In this document: one piece after another, positions 35,989 to 46,379 of the stretch
How the letters are laid out: every line of letters starts with the position of its first letter
Numbering within the stretch: the stretch's first letter is position 1
DNA from: Ginsengibacter sp963792025
GTDB lineage: Bacteria; Bacteroidota; Bacteroidia; Chitinophagales; Chitinophagaceae
Assembly: GCA_963792025.1 (NCBI GenBank)
Contig: CAWBUS010000005.1
Coordinates: 372,001 to 436,000 of the forward strand
Length of the DNA stretch: 64,000 nucleotides
Reading direction: 5' to 3'
The notes under the pieces: generated by a model
The model's database searches: none
Told to the model about the DNA's origin: nothing
What the model saw: only the letters and a program-made list of their open reading frames with translations
Translations under genes and position numbers: made by a program

Positions 35989-37620
35989 ATGAGTAATATT
36001 GATTGGATAGTATTGATTGTGTCACTTTCTTCCATCATTATCTATGGAGTTTATAAAAGCCGCACGACCAAAAACCTTGACGGTTATTTTTTGAGCAATC
36101 GTGATATGCCATGGTATCTTGTGTTGTTGAGTATTATGGGAACGCAGGCAAGCGCCATCACATTCTTAAGTGCACCGGGCCAGGCTTATACTGATGGTAT
36201 GCGTTTCGTACAATACTATTTTGGTCTGCCTTTAGCCATGATCGTTATATGCATTGTTTTTGTGCCGGTTTTTAATAAATTGAAAGTGTATACCGCTTAT
36301 GAATTTTTAGAGAACAGGTTCGATCTTAAAACCCGTACACTTACGTCTTTTCTTTTTCAAATATCAAGGGGCCTTTCAACAGGCATCAGCATTTATGCTC
36401 CTTCGATCATTTTAAGTTCGCTGCTTGGATGGAATATTTATTTTACGAACATTATTATGGGTGGCCTCTTAATTATTTATACAGTAAGCGGTGGCGCCAG
36501 AGCCGTGGCCCATACACAAAAATTACAACTAATAATAGTATTTACGGGAATGTTTCTGGCCGGCTATCTTGTTGTTCATCTTATGCCCTCAGGCACTGGC
36601 TTCATAGATGCTTTGCATATTGGTGGCAAAAATGGAAAGATGAATATTATTACTACCGGAAGAACAGCGCACGGATTTGACTGGAAGGACAAATACAATA
36701 TCTGGAGCGGCATAATTGGCGGTTTCTTTTTAGCGCTTTCTTATTTTGGAACCGATCAGAGCCAGGTTGGAAGATACCTAACGGCAAAGAATAACCGACA
36801 AGGTAAAATGGGGTTGTTAATGAATGGCATCGTGAAAGTTCCGATGCAATTCTTAATTCTTCTGCTGGGCGTATTGGTGTTCTCATTTTATCAGTTTCAT
36901 AAAGCTCCCATTTACTTTAATGAAACGCAAATTGAACTCGCTAAAAAAACATCGTATAAAGATTCGCTTGTAACATTGGAGATGAACTATGCAAAAGTAG
37001 CGCCTGACAATAACGCTGAAAAAGCTATCATAAAAAACGCGTATAAAAATATGTTAGCCAAAGCCTTGCCCGCCCAGGAAATAAATGATACCAATTATAT
37101 CTTCTTAAGATTTGTGTTGGATTATTTACCAAAGGGACTTATTGGCTTACTAATAGCAATTATTTTCTTATCCGCATGGGGCAGTATTGCCGCCGCATTA
37201 AATGCATTAGCTTCCTGTACTGTTGTAGATATTCATAAAAAATTTACCAGCAAAGACTTGACACAAATCCAGGACTACCGGCTTTCTAGATTATACACAT
37301 TAGCCTGGGGGCTTTTTAGTATAGCAGTTGCTGAATTTGCGAGTAACCTTGGTAACAGCCTTATTGAAACAGTAAATATTCTTGGTTCATTGTTTTATGG
37401 AGTTATACTTGGTATTTTCCTGGTAGCTTTTTGGTTTAAGCAAATTAAAGCGAATGCAACTTTTTATGCATCGGTTGTTTCAGAAATCTTCATCATTATT
37501 ATTTACAAGGCAGATGTAATTTCTTTTTTATGGTTAAATGTTATTGGTGCGGTGCTGGTTATTTTGTTCGGATTTATTTTCCAGGTATTCTCAAAAACGA
37601 AAACATTAGAAGAGGCATGA
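35989..37620 (+). CDS. Sodium:solute symporter (SSS family)
   Basis: A 543-residue integral membrane protein with about 13-14 helices. Family features are SNRDMPWYLVLLSIMGTQASAITFLSAPGQAYTDGM at TM1-TM2, TAYEFLENRFDLKTRTLTSFLFQISRGLSTGISIYAPSIILSS in TM3-4, TVSGGARAVAHTQKLQ, SYFGTDQSQVGRYLTAKN and WGSIAAALNALASCTVVDIHKKF (the SSS signature region with Na2-site serines). It imports an unidentified solute with Na+; sugars, sialic acid or other carboxylates are possible. The upstream deacetylase and 37-residue peptide gene may be functionally linked. A stem-loop (37621-37636) separates it from the convergent cyclase gene. Confidence 0.92.
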   Translation: MSNIDWIVLIVSLSSIIIYGVYKSRTTKNLDGYFLSNRDMPWYLVLLSIMGTQASAITFLSAPGQAYTDGMRFVQYYFGLPLAMIVICIVFVPVFNKLKVYTAYEFLENRFDLKTRTLTSFLFQISRGLSTGISIYAPSIILSSLLGWNIYFTNIIMGGLLIIYTVSGGARAVAHTQKLQLIIVFTGMFLAGYLVVHLMPSGTGFIDALHIGGKNGKMNIITTGRTAHGFDWKDKYNIWSGIIGGFFLALSYFGTDQSQVGRYLTAKNNRQGKMGLLMNGIVKVPMQFLILLLGVLVFSFYQFHKAPIYFNETQIELAKKTSYKDSLVTLEMNYAKVAPDNNAEKAIIKNAYKNMLAKALPAQEINDTNYIFLRFVLDYLPKGLIGLLIAIIFLSAWGSIAAALNALASCTVVDIHKKFTSKDLTQIQDYRLSRLYTLAWGLFSIAVAEFASNLGNSLIETVNILGSLFYGVILGIFLVAFWFKQIKANATFYASVVSEIFIIIIYKADVISFLWLNVIGAVLVILFGFIFQVFSKTKTLEEA

Positions 37621-37636
37621 CGGGGTAAAGTCCCCG
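37621..37636. terminator. Stem-loop between convergent genes
   Basis: CGGGG (37621-37625) and CCCCG (37632-37636) form a GC-only stem with a six-base loop, immediately after the symporter stop and before the cyclase stop. No clear U-tract follows on either strand, so it may protect 3' ends or be a weak terminator. Confidence 0.45.
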
Positions 37637-37639
37637 CTG

Positions 37640-39637
37640 TTAATTATATGAAACAGGATTTTTATTTTCAACATTAAAGGTATTCACAGATTTATCTGTT
37701 TCAGGAACCAGTATCTTTTCTTCCACAAAATACATATCAATTTCTCCTATATTCTTCGCGTAGATCTTTCCCCGGTGCTTGCAGAAAAATTTGTCTTTAA
37801 TAATCTCATACGTGTTGCAAGAAATATTCACTTGCCCCGGTACACCATTGGTTTCCATTCGGCTGGCAATATTTACAGTACTACCCCAAATATCGTACAC
37901 ATACTTTTTCTTGCCAACTACGCCGGCTACAACAGGGCCAACATGAACGCCAATTCTCATATCCCAGGGTTGCAAACCCGATTGAATTCTTTTTTGGTTA
38001 AAGCTCAAAATAAAATCCCTTATCTCAAGGCTGGCACGCACTACATTTTCTACATGCATCTCATTGGGAGTAGGGATACCCCCGGCACACATGTAAGAGT
38101 CCCCAATTGTTTTTATTTTTTCAAGGTTATATTTTTCAGTAATTGCATCGAAGGCGAGGAAGCAAACGTTTAATTCTTCCAGCAGGGTCTGCGGCGACAT
38201 TTTATCCGCTATCAGGGTAAATCCTTTAAAGTCAGTAAACATTACTGCAACTGATTCGTAATATTTTGGTTCAGCATAACCCTTTTGCTGCAATTCTTTT
38301 GCTACTTCTGCTGGCAATATGTTTAATAACAAACTTTCAATTTCAGCTTTCTGGCCATCCAAAATCTTATTTGTTCTTTTCTTGATAAGATAACTTCTCA
38401 GTAAAAGTATTGCGATCATGAATGCGAGCGCTAATCCAACCATAAATGCATTTTTGGCAAACTTTTGACGCTGTAGTTCCAGCGCAGTCAACGCTTTATC
38501 TTTCGTTAATAGATTTATTTGGCTTTGCTTTTTTTCAAGATCAAATTCAAATTGCAGGCTCCCTAATTTTTTGTCTGTTTCAATATTGTATAATGTATCT
38601 TTTATGTCCGCATAAAGCGTCCTGTATTTAAAAGCATTTTTATAGTCCGAAGTATTCGCATAGGCTACTGCCATGTCGCGGTAAATGTCTTTTAAATCCG
38701 GGGCTGCTTTTATTTCTTCTGCAATGGAATTTGCCCTGTTCAAATAATTAAGCGCCGTTGTATAATTTTTTTGTGCAAGATATACATTTGCAATACCCTG
38801 TAGGGCACGAACAATATTGGGTTTGCTATTAAATTTTTCCGCAATTGCAAGTGCTTTATTGTTATAACTTAAAGCTGTGGTAATATCACCTTTTTGCAGA
38901 TAAACTTTACCGATGCCGGTATAAGCAAATGAACTATTCGGCGAATTGCCGAGTGCCTTTATCGATTTTTCGAAATAACTTACTGCGTTATTAAAATCAT
39001 TCTTCTCAAAATATATTTCCCCTATGTTTTCAGAAATAGTTCCTAAAGCATCATTGTCACCTAATTGTTCACAATAAGGTAAAGCCTGCAATAAGTAATT
39101 CAAGGCTTTATCCCAGGTAGCTTTTTTATTATAGTAAATACTGCCGACTGTATTTAATGCAGAAAGTATCCGAAGTTTATCTTTTAACTTTCTCGGAAAT
39201 CGCAAGTGATTTTAAAGAATATTCCAGGCCCTTTTCATCATCACCCTGCTGCGCATAAATTGCGGCAATATTATTTAATAAGTTAGCCTCCCCTGTTTCA
39301 TCTTTTATCTGTTCAAATGCTTCCAGACGATTCATTCCAGTTTTGAAGCGCTTCAAGATATTTGCCCTGGAAATAATAACCCATTCCAATATTTTTCAGA
39401 GCGAAAGCTTTCCCTTCCCCAAAATTTATTTTTTCCGAGAGATCTTTTGCCTGCGTCCCCAAACTGATTGCCAGTTCCGGATTGTCAGAAAAATGTCCTT
39501 TACTTTGTTGCAGCAAATTGTTGACAGCAGCCGTATCGGTCTTGTTGCCTGATATGGAATCCTCCGACGGATTGCGAATAAGTAACAATAGAAAGTCCGA
39601 TGAACAAACACAACAAATTCGCAGTTTTCAAATTCAT
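37640..39637 (-). pseudogene. TPR-containing class III adenylate cyclase, broken by three +1 frameshifts
   Basis: The original gene runs from the ATG at 39637 (signal peptide MNLKTANLLCLFIGLSIVTYSQS) to the stop at 37640. It encodes ~664 residues: TPR repeats (~40-330), one transmembrane helix (~FMVGLALAFMIAILLL) and a class III cyclase domain with both metal aspartates (MFTDFKGF, IKTIGDSYMCAGG) and the Lys/Asp pair (EKIKTIGD, KYVYDIWGS) expected for ATP rather than GTP. Continuity is lost at about 39561-39570, 39324-39330 and 39181-39186; dropping one base at each restores the reading frame. The last piece (37640-39205) is intact and could be made from an internal start. Pseudogene or assembly error are both possible. 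Confidence 0.75.
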
Positions 39638-39665
39638 AAGCACACAATTTTACCCGAATTTATAG

Positions 39666-39673
39666 CAAATTTA
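39666..39673 (-). promoter_or_regulatory. -7 element of the cyclase gene
   Basis: TAAATTTG on the minus strand matches TAnnTTTG and lies about 29 bases upstream of the ATG at 39637. It supports that ATG as the original start of the frameshifted cyclase gene. No TTG is seen at the -33 position. Confidence 0.45.
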
Positions 39674-39692
39674 ATCAGGGTAATAATAAAAG

Positions 39693-42600
39693 TCATCGGC
39701 TAATAACAACTTTATTGCTTATTATTTTGTCTGCACCGGTTATCTGAACAACGTATATTCCGCTTGTACACTTACTTACGTCTATTCTTTCAATATAATT
39801 TTTACCGGCCTGGTACATGCCATTTTCAGATTCATAAATCATCTTTCCATCAATACTGTAAAGAGTAATTTTGGAGTTGCCTGTTTTTACCGGAACAAAC
39901 GATATCGTTATGTAATTGGATGCCGGGTTAGGAACAATTTGAACTGTTCCCATTGCGGGGCTATTAGCAATTTCAACTTGTTGTGATAGCAAATAGTTGT
40001 CTAAAGAAACGGGCATATTATATCCCGGTATCTGTAAACCGGCAGGTGCTGCACATGCCGTAAAGTTGTCGTATGCGCTGGTGCTTCCACAATAACTATT
40101 TCCTCCGCCTCCTGTGCCACCGCTAACCAAATATTTAATCTCGGGGATAGGAGTTCCTGCGGCATACGTTCCATTAATTGAAGCCACCTTTCCTGAAGCG
40201 CTTATTGCGGAATAACTGAACTGTGGCTGGTATGCACTAATGCCATAAGCCCATTGTTCACTATAGTTTGTGTTAGAATAGAATATTCCTTTTATAGTTG
40301 AACTGGGATTGCTGTTTTTCTTTACGAATCCATTACTTGAATTAATTATAGCGCCTGTAATAAAAACGTTGGGCGTGCATTTAAAACCTAAAGGAACTCT
40401 CGTTATCCATATATTATTAGTTGCATCAAAACTTGTAACCGGCGAAGAAACAGTATTATCCGCAATGATCTTGCCGTCGGGTATCGCAACATTAGTAATT
40501 ACAGGATTGGAAGTTATATTATTTAATGTAATGGAACCCGCAGTTAATAATAGATAATCTCCATCATGTTTTAGTTCACCACTCATCTTAGTCAATACAT
40601 TTAGCCATAAACTTGTGGCTTTGGTAGAAGTGTTGCCGAAATTTGCAAATGTGCTGTGTGTTATTAAACATGGGTTATTCGTAACCGTTAGTGTACCGTT
40701 TACAAACTTGAAAACATAACTGGAAGAAGCCAACGTCCCTTTTGTAATTGTGATTAGGTAATTGCCTACAGGACTTGCTAAAACGGCGGAAGTACTAATT
40801 GAAGGAACTCCTGTAACACTGTTTTGTAAACTATCTCCGGGAGCAAATCCACTATATGTTACAGAAAATGACGGATTCGGGTTTCCGTAGGGTCTTGATG
40901 TATCTTTTACAGTAACAATAAGAGTATCGGGTTTAATCGTTACTGTTCCCAGTCCATAAGTTATATCAAAATTTGAATTAACTAAAACACCTGGTATTAA
41001 TGATTGTGTTCCCGGAGTAAGACCTGTAATCATATTAATGCCAAACATTGGCCCGATCCAGTTCGTTTGAAGATCTACATCTGTTGTATCAACGATAACT
41101 GCTGTATTATTGTTAGGAGAACCAGCGCCTATTGTATTGCTGTTCACCAACTGCACTAAAGATCCATTTACCAATTGCACTAATGAACTGTTGACCAATT
41201 GTACTAAAGATCCATTCACTAATTGTACCAACGAACCATTTACCATCTGCACTAATGAGCCATTTACCAATTGAACTAATGAACCATTTAGTATAGGCTT
41301 CGCGACACCATTTACTAACTGCACCAACGAGCCATTTACCAATTGTACCAATGAACCGTTTGTAATTGGCGTATATGTTGATCCGTCTCCATTAACTAAC
41401 TGCACCAGCGAGCCGTTAACCAATTGCACTAATGAACCATTTGATAACTGCGCCAGCGAACCATTTGGAACAGGCGCATAAACTCCATTGACAAATTGAA
41501 CTAATGATCCGTTGACCAATTGAACGAGTGAACTATTCTGTACAGGAACATATTGTCCATTCACTAACTGCACAAGAGAGCCGTTTACCAATTGCACAAG
41601 AGAACCATTCACCATTTGCACCAACGAACCATTTACCAACTGCACTAACGAACCGTTAGGAATAGCCGTAAATACGCCGTTGACTAACTGAACAAGCGAG
41701 CCATTCACAAGTTGAACGAGTGAGCTGTTTGCTATGGGCACATATTGTCCATTCACTAATTGCACAAGACTTCCATTTACCAATTGTACGAGTGATCTGT
41801 TTGCGATAGGCACTAATGAACCATTAGTTCCGTTTACCATTTGCACCAATGAGCCGTTTACCATCTGCACCAGTGAACCATTTGCATACACTTTGGCTGT
41901 ATTATTGATTAGTGCCGTAGCGCCTAATACTGCTTTGGAATTAATACCGGGGTATACACCGTAAAAATTAGCCCTTGATGGATCTTTTTTATAATTAAAG
42001 ATTGATTCGGAAGCAACGTCAACTATATATTGAGCATTAAAAGTATTTGGATCGGAAAGCGGTATCAACTGATTATTGCTATTCAATTGAAACCTGCGGG
42101 AATTATTGACAGCCTTGAAACTGGCAATCAAATTCAGGTTGGTAAGGTCACCAGAAGAAAGTGTTGATCCATCTGATTGCTTTTTTGAAAAATCTTTTAC
42201 TACTGCAAGTGCGTTACCTGGTAAATAGCTTTCCTGATAGGCTTTGATAAGACTATCAAAACTTGTTGAATTTGGAATTTTCGAGTGGTCATAACCGTAA
42301 GCGAAAGTTATATTAGCAGGAATCTCTCCATAATTAATCGTTTGATTATTGGGTGTAACTGTTAACGGCATTTTGTTAATCGTTACAATGCCTGGGACAA
42401 ACTTGTAATGATATTTTATTAAGAAGGCCGAATCAACAGCGTTTGATTTATCAAAATTACCTGAAGGCGTAATTACATAAGTACCTACGTCGCTATTGGT
42501 AGTTGCAGCAGTCGTCAACGTTAGTTTGCCAAGACCAATGTCCGCAAGTGTTAAAGTTGTATCCTGCAGCCGAATACCATTAATCGTTATAGTTGTGTCT

Positions 42601-45600
42601 AAAGATGGAAGTAATTCACCATATTTTTTAGTAATGCTATCAACGCTGACGACAATACTTGCCTGGAAAAAATAAGAATTATTCGAATAGCCACCATCTG
42701 CCTGCGACGAGCTAAACGGAGGAGTATAAAGTCTTAACGGAGGATTGCTATCAAATTTAGGTATCAACGCAGTTGCCTCAGTTGAATTAATAATTTTGGT
42801 GGAAGCCAGTGCTGAATCATTTAAATAAATGATCGAGTTATTACTTAGATTCTGACCTTTAATTGTTACTAAGAATACCGTATCACCTGGGATTATAACG
42901 GGGACTGCAACAGGAACTAAAATGGAATCAATTTCAGGAGTCGGCGCAGCAAATGTTCTCATCGCAGAATCAGCATTTATTAATCCAGCTCCTGAATTAT
43001 AATCGTACCCAACCAAGCCTGCAGGTCTCATTGATGTGGCAGTTTGTTGTAATAACTTTCTTATTTGATAAGGTGTGGTCGAAGCTTGTCCTGCGAATTT
43101 TTTCTTCCCCTGCATAATTAATGCAGCGACTGCGGCTGCATGGGGCGCGGCCGCAGAAGTACCAAAGAAATTCGAGTATCCATCTAACGACCAATCGGGA
43201 TAATCCTGACCTAATTTAACCGTGGTGTTAACACCATCCGGTGCAACAATATCTGGTTTGTTTCTTATTACTCCGTTAGTCTGCGCTCCTCCCAAAGAAG
43301 AGAAGGACTCAATTTGTGGTAACGTAAGTTTCGATGATGGATTGGCAGGATTATTAGGTACAGTAATCGGATAGCCTGACGGGGGGTTATTTATATAGTT
43401 AGGCACATAATTGAAACGGGCCGCACCAACGGCTACAGCACTATCTGCGTTTGCCTGTCCAACTATAGTTGAAGTTCCCAGGTTGTATTCCATAAACCTG
43501 ATGCCACCGCTAAAAACAACATACTTAATTCGCGATGGATTACTATTGGCCGTGCTATTAATGATGAGAACATTGTAATCAACTGAATCAGTTCCGCTAA
43601 TTGTAATTGGAATAAATTCGATTGGATCTCCGTTAGTATTGTCCCTGTTATAGCCAATCAAAGCAGTACCATCCGTATTTTTAGTGAGATAAATATCCAT
43701 GTCATTCTTTGTACCACCGGCCTGGGCGTTAGAATAAATACTGTCTACCCATTGCAACACGAATGTGTAATTGCCCGGAGCCAGTCTCACCTTCTGAAAT
43801 ATATCTCCTCCACCAAAATTATGAGCCTTTTTACCGGCGAATCCAATTGAGCTTGCATCAACAGGGCTAAAATTATTTTCATAAGATTTGTTTGCAAAAT
43901 TGCCTGCCGCAGAAAAATAGGATACACCTTGCGAAGCAACCGTATCAACCGTTTTAGCAACTATTCCATCCTGCAGAAAAGGCTCCGTTATAAACGTTAC
44001 ATCATCTACAATAACATTGCAGCCTGCATCCCGTAATTGTTTAATGCCTACAGCAAAATCGCCGGCACTAAAAAAACCGGTGCGAAAATATAATTGAGCT
44101 CCGGGGGCTACATCATGAATTATCTGTAACATCGCCCTTCCTTCATCTGATTGCGGAACGGGAAAGTCCTGCAGAACAGTTACCGGCGCAGTAAATCCTT
44201 TAGGATTGCCGGGGCCGGGAAGATCACCGTTAGTTACATCCTGCGTTGCTGTGTTAGTAGTAAAAGTTTGTGCTGTTGGATTCGAAGTGCCAAGCGGATT
44301 AATAATATACGGCGGAATGATAGTTGGCTGCAGTGGAAGGGTTGCTGTTGTGCCGCTGGTAATGGTAGCATAGCTATTTGAAATAACGCCAACCTTAATA
44401 CCAGCACCATTTATATTATAACCGCTGCGCACCAAATTGGAACGCTCAGTCGTATCCCCCGCAGACGAAACGAGACCATTATTAATTACAGCCAGGTAAT
44501 AAGGCCTGCAATAATTGATGAGGTTGCCTAACATATTCAGCTTTGGCAAATTAATGATTGGAAATTTCCCTGTTATTATAAAGCTGCTGGCGCCATTAGT
44601 AATAATATCCTTTAATCCGTAAGGAGCAGTTTGCAAAAGATTCAATACAGTGTTGTAATTACCGGCCAATACAATGATATCTATCATTATATAACCGTCA
44701 GGGGTAATCGAAAAGAATGGTGAGGGCTGTGGTGAATTAGGATTATAGTTATCAAAAACAGATTCCAACTCCGATCCTATAATACTTGATAGTTTACTTG
44801 TTACAATAGCGGTATCCGTTTGTGAACAACCTGATGGAATTGTTACGGTTAAAATGTACGTACCTGCTGAACCAACGGTAATTGTTGCCTGGTTTGTTGA
44901 AGTATTTATTACTCCTCCATTGATCGTCTTCCAATTAAAAGATGCACCAGCAGAAGAAGATGTTCCCATCAAGATTGCCTGTGAATTAGCATCCAATGCT
45001 TTATCGGGACCGGCATTCGCATTTGGGGCCGGATTAATTGTAAGGGTCTTAGCCGAGGTAGCATTACCGCAGGAACCACTGCCAATAGCTGTCAATGTCA
45101 GGATCACACTGCCTGCTGTACTATCTGCCTTGCCTGGAGTGTAGGAAGGTGTTAATGTATTTCCATTGGTAAATGTTCCTGTTCCATTTGTGCTCCAGCT
45201 AATTGCACTTTGATTAGTAGCGCTGGCGCCTGCTATGATTATTGCTCCATTATTAGAACAAGTGGATTGATTTGCTCCTGCATTTGCCGTTGGCGGAGTG
45301 CAAAAGCTAAAAGGCGCAAAGATCATAGTAATGCCACTCTGCAAACTAACCTGAGTTCCGCTCCAGAGAGCGCCGGTAATATTAGTGTTACCTGTTCCTG
45401 ATCCAATATCAATTGCGGCATAAGGCGCCCACACAGAGCCTACCCATTTTGATCCACTTCCCGAAGAGCCATTGGCAATATTAAAAGCAACCGTTTTATT
45501 AGAAGATGTGGAACCAGTTCCGTGGGTCTCGAGATAAATTCTTGATTCACTTCCTCCATTTATTATGCTGGCTTGTACCTTATTTAAATCTACATCCCCA

Positions 45601-46379
45601 TATACATACATTATTATAGTTCCGGTAGGATCATTTTTAAAATCAAAAACGAAATTATTTGACGAGCCTGAGTTTTTAATTGATTTAAAAACATACACTC
45701 CTGTTCCCGAAATTGTCAGCGTTTTATTTCCACTAAGTGTAACACTTCCGTATGAACCTTGAGTAATAGTTTTTGTGGTAGTAATAGCCGTTGAACCCAC
45801 AGAAGGAAAACTCGTAACCACTGGCATAGCAGGAAGGCCTGGAAGATTAGGGGTTCCGGTAACATTCCCTCCGACAGGAGTAGGACCAGAATATGTTGTG
45901 CCTCCGGGGTGCGTAACCTTACCTGACACAGTTCCTCCGCCAACGCTAATATTTCCATTTGCATCGATATTGCCACCGATACTTGCGCTCGAACCAACCG
46001 AAATAACCGTTCCCGAAGAGCTTGCCGCGGCGAGTCTTCCTGTTACTACATCACTATTAGCAAGTTGTATTGTACCTCCGCTAAAAATATTACCTGGCAT
46101 TGCAGATGTACCAACCGTTAGATTGCCTGTCGATTTTACCAAATTGTAACTTCCGATTGAACCTGCAATTATTCCGCCTTTAACGTTACAGGAAGATCCT
46201 ATTATAACTCCATAGCCGGGCGAAGGAGGTGTCGTTTGTCCTGATGCAGTTTTACCTCCAAAGATTACATAATCCGTTATCTGCGTTTGCTGCGCAATTA
46301 AAAGTTGCACGGAAAAAAAACAGGTGAGTAAAAGAATACAAGATTTCTTATTAATTCTGAAAGTAAATTTTTTTATCAT
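39693..46379 (-). CDS. Giant T9SS-secreted mosaic protein: subtilase-like domain, MBG domains, NGSLVQLV repeats
   Basis: A 2228-residue protein. Signal peptide ~1-29; a glycine/serine-rich beta region (~35-355); PKD/Ig-like modules (~362-530); a subtilase-like S8 domain (~655-1140) with GVISNSYA, SDEGRAMLQIIHDVAP and GTSAAAPHAAAVAAL; MBG-type domains (~1250-1345 and ~1780-1860); an octapeptide array (1500-1746); a region ending in a CGSTSAYDNFTAC loop; and a type IX sorting domain (~2150-2228, VPNPASNYITISF...SGIYVVQI). It should cross the outer membrane by the T9SS and be attached or released. In the S8 domain, Ser1075 is present, but the usual Asp is Asn668 and Glu746 takes the place of His, so protease activity is doubtful. 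A role in adhesion or structure is more likely. Confidence 0.85.
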   Translation of the reverse strand: MIKKFTFRINKKSCILLLTCFFSVQLLIAQQTQITDYVIFGGKTASGQTTPPSPGYGVIIGSSCNVKGGIIAGSIGSYNLVKSTGNLTVGTSAMPGNIFSGGTIQLANSDVVTGRLAAASSSGTVISVGSSASIGGNIDANGNISVGGGTVSGKVTHPGGTTYSGPTPVGGNVTGTPNLPGLPAMPVVTSFPSVGSTAITTTKTITQGSYGSVTLSGNKTLTISGTGVYVFKSIKNSGSSNNFVFDFKNDPTGTIIMYVYGDVDLNKVQASIINGGSESRIYLETHGTGSTSSNKTVAFNIANGSSGSGSKWVGSVWAPYAAIDIGSGTGNTNITGALWSGTQVSLQSGITMIFAPFSFCTPPTANAGANQSTCSNNGAIIIAGASATNQSAISWSTNGTGTFTNGNTLTPSYTPGKADSTAGSVILTLTAIGSGSCGNATSAKTLTINPAPNANAGPDKALDANSQAILMGTSSSAGASFNWKTINGGVINTSTNQATITVGSAGTYILTVTIPSGCSQTDTAIVTSKLSSIIGSELESVFDNYNPNSPQPSPFFSITPDGYIMIDIIVLAGNYNTVLNLLQTAPYGLKDIITNGASSFIITGKFPIINLPKLNMLGNLINYCRPYYLAVINNGLVSSAGDTTERSNLVRSGYNINGAGIKVGVISNSYATITSGTTATLPLQPTIIPPYIINPLGTSNPTAQTFTTNTATQDVTNGDLPGPGNPKGFTAPVTVLQDFPVPQSDEGRAMLQIIHDVAPGAQLYFRTGFFSAGDFAVGIKQLRDAGCNVIVDDVTFITEPFLQDGIVAKTVDTVASQGVSYFSAAGNFANKSYENNFSPVDASSIGFAGKKAHNFGGGDIFQKVRLAPGNYTFVLQWVDSIYSNAQAGGTKNDMDIYLTKNTDGTALIGYNRDNTNGDPIEFIPITISGTDSVDYNVLIINSTANSNPSRIKYVVFSGGIRFMEYNLGTSTIVGQANADSAVAVGAARFNYVPNYINNPPSGYPITVPNNPANPSSKLTLPQIESFSSLGGAQTNGVIRNKPDIVAPDGVNTTVKLGQDYPDWSLDGYSNFFGTSAAAPHAAAVAALIMQGKKKFAGQASTTPYQIRKLLQQTATSMRPAGLVGYDYNSGAGLINADSAMRTFAAPTPEIDSILVPVAVPVIIPGDTVFLVTIKGQNLSNNSIIYLNDSALASTKIINSTEATALIPKFDSNPPLRLYTPPFSSSQADGGYSNNSYFFQASIVVSVDSITKKYGELLPSLDTTITINGIRLQDTTLTLADIGLGKLTLTTAATTNSDVGTYVITPSGNFDKSNAVDSAFLIKYHYKFVPGIVTINKMPLTVTPNNQTINYGEIPANITFAYGYDHSKIPNSTSFDSLIKAYQESYLPGNALAVVKDFSKKQSDGSTLSSGDLTNLNLIASFKAVNNSRRFQLNSNNQLIPLSDPNTFNAQYIVDVASESIFNYKKDPSRANFYGVYPGINSKAVLGATALINNTAKVYANGSLVQMVNGSLVQMVNGTNGSLVPIANRSLVQLVNGSLVQLVNGQYVPIANSSLVQLVNGSLVQLVNGVFTAIPNGSLVQLVNGSLVQMVNGSLVQLVNGSLVQLVNGQYVPVQNSSLVQLVNGSLVQFVNGVYAPVPNGSLAQLSNGSLVQLVNGSLVQLVNGDGSTYTPITNGSLVQLVNGSLVQLVNGVAKPILNGSLVQLVNGSLVQMVNGSLVQLVNGSLVQLVNSSLVQLVNGSLVQLVNSNTIGAGSPNNNTAVIVDTTDVDLQTNWIGPMFGINMITGLTPGTQSLIPGVLVNSNFDITYGLGTVTIKPDTLIVTVKDTSRPYGNPNPSFSVTYSGFAPGDSLQNSVTGVPSISTSAVLASPVGNYLITITKGTLASSSYVFKFVNGTLTVTNNPCLITHSTFANFGNTSTKATSLWLNVLTKMSGELKHDGDYLLLTAGSITLNNITSNPVITNVAIPDGKIIADNTVSSPVTSFDATNNIWITRVPLGFKCTPNVFITGAIINSSNGFVKKNSNPSSTIKGIFYSNTNYSEQWAYGISAYQPQFSYSAISASGKVASINGTYAAGTPIPEIKYLVSGGTGGGGNSYCGSTSAYDNFTACAAPAGLQIPGYNMPVSLDNYLLSQQVEIANSPAMGTVQIVPNPASNYITISFVPVKTGNSKITLYSIDGKMIYESENGMYQAGKNYIERIDVSKCTSGIYVVQITGADKIISNKVVISR
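41142..41882 (-). repeat. In-frame 24-base tandem array encoding NGSLVQLV octapeptides
   Basis: Within the giant protein (residues 1500-1746) I count 24 octapeptides of the NGSLVQLV type (variants Gln-Met, Gln-Phe, Pro-Ile, NS or NR at the start), interrupted at fairly regular places by same-length units of the pattern NG-x-Y/F-x-P/A-x-x (QYVPIA, VFTAIP, QYVPVQ, VYAPVP, VAKPIL) and one longer DGSTYTPIT unit. This gives a higher-order period of roughly 24 residues in places. DNA copies differ at third positions, so selection acts on the peptide. Each unit alternates polar and hydrophobic residues, compatible with a beta-helix or beta-roll. Confidence 0.92.

Noticed and set aside
39426..39703. 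Short ORFs in both strands near the cyclase 5' end
   Set aside because: They are shadow frames of the frameshifted TPR-cyclase gene, whose reconstructed protein explains the region.
41142..41882. Regular ~24-base repeats that could suggest a CRISPR array or minisatellite
   Set aside because: The repeats are contiguous, stay in one frame of a 2228-residue gene, differ mainly at third codon positions, and have no unique spacers or cas genes nearby.
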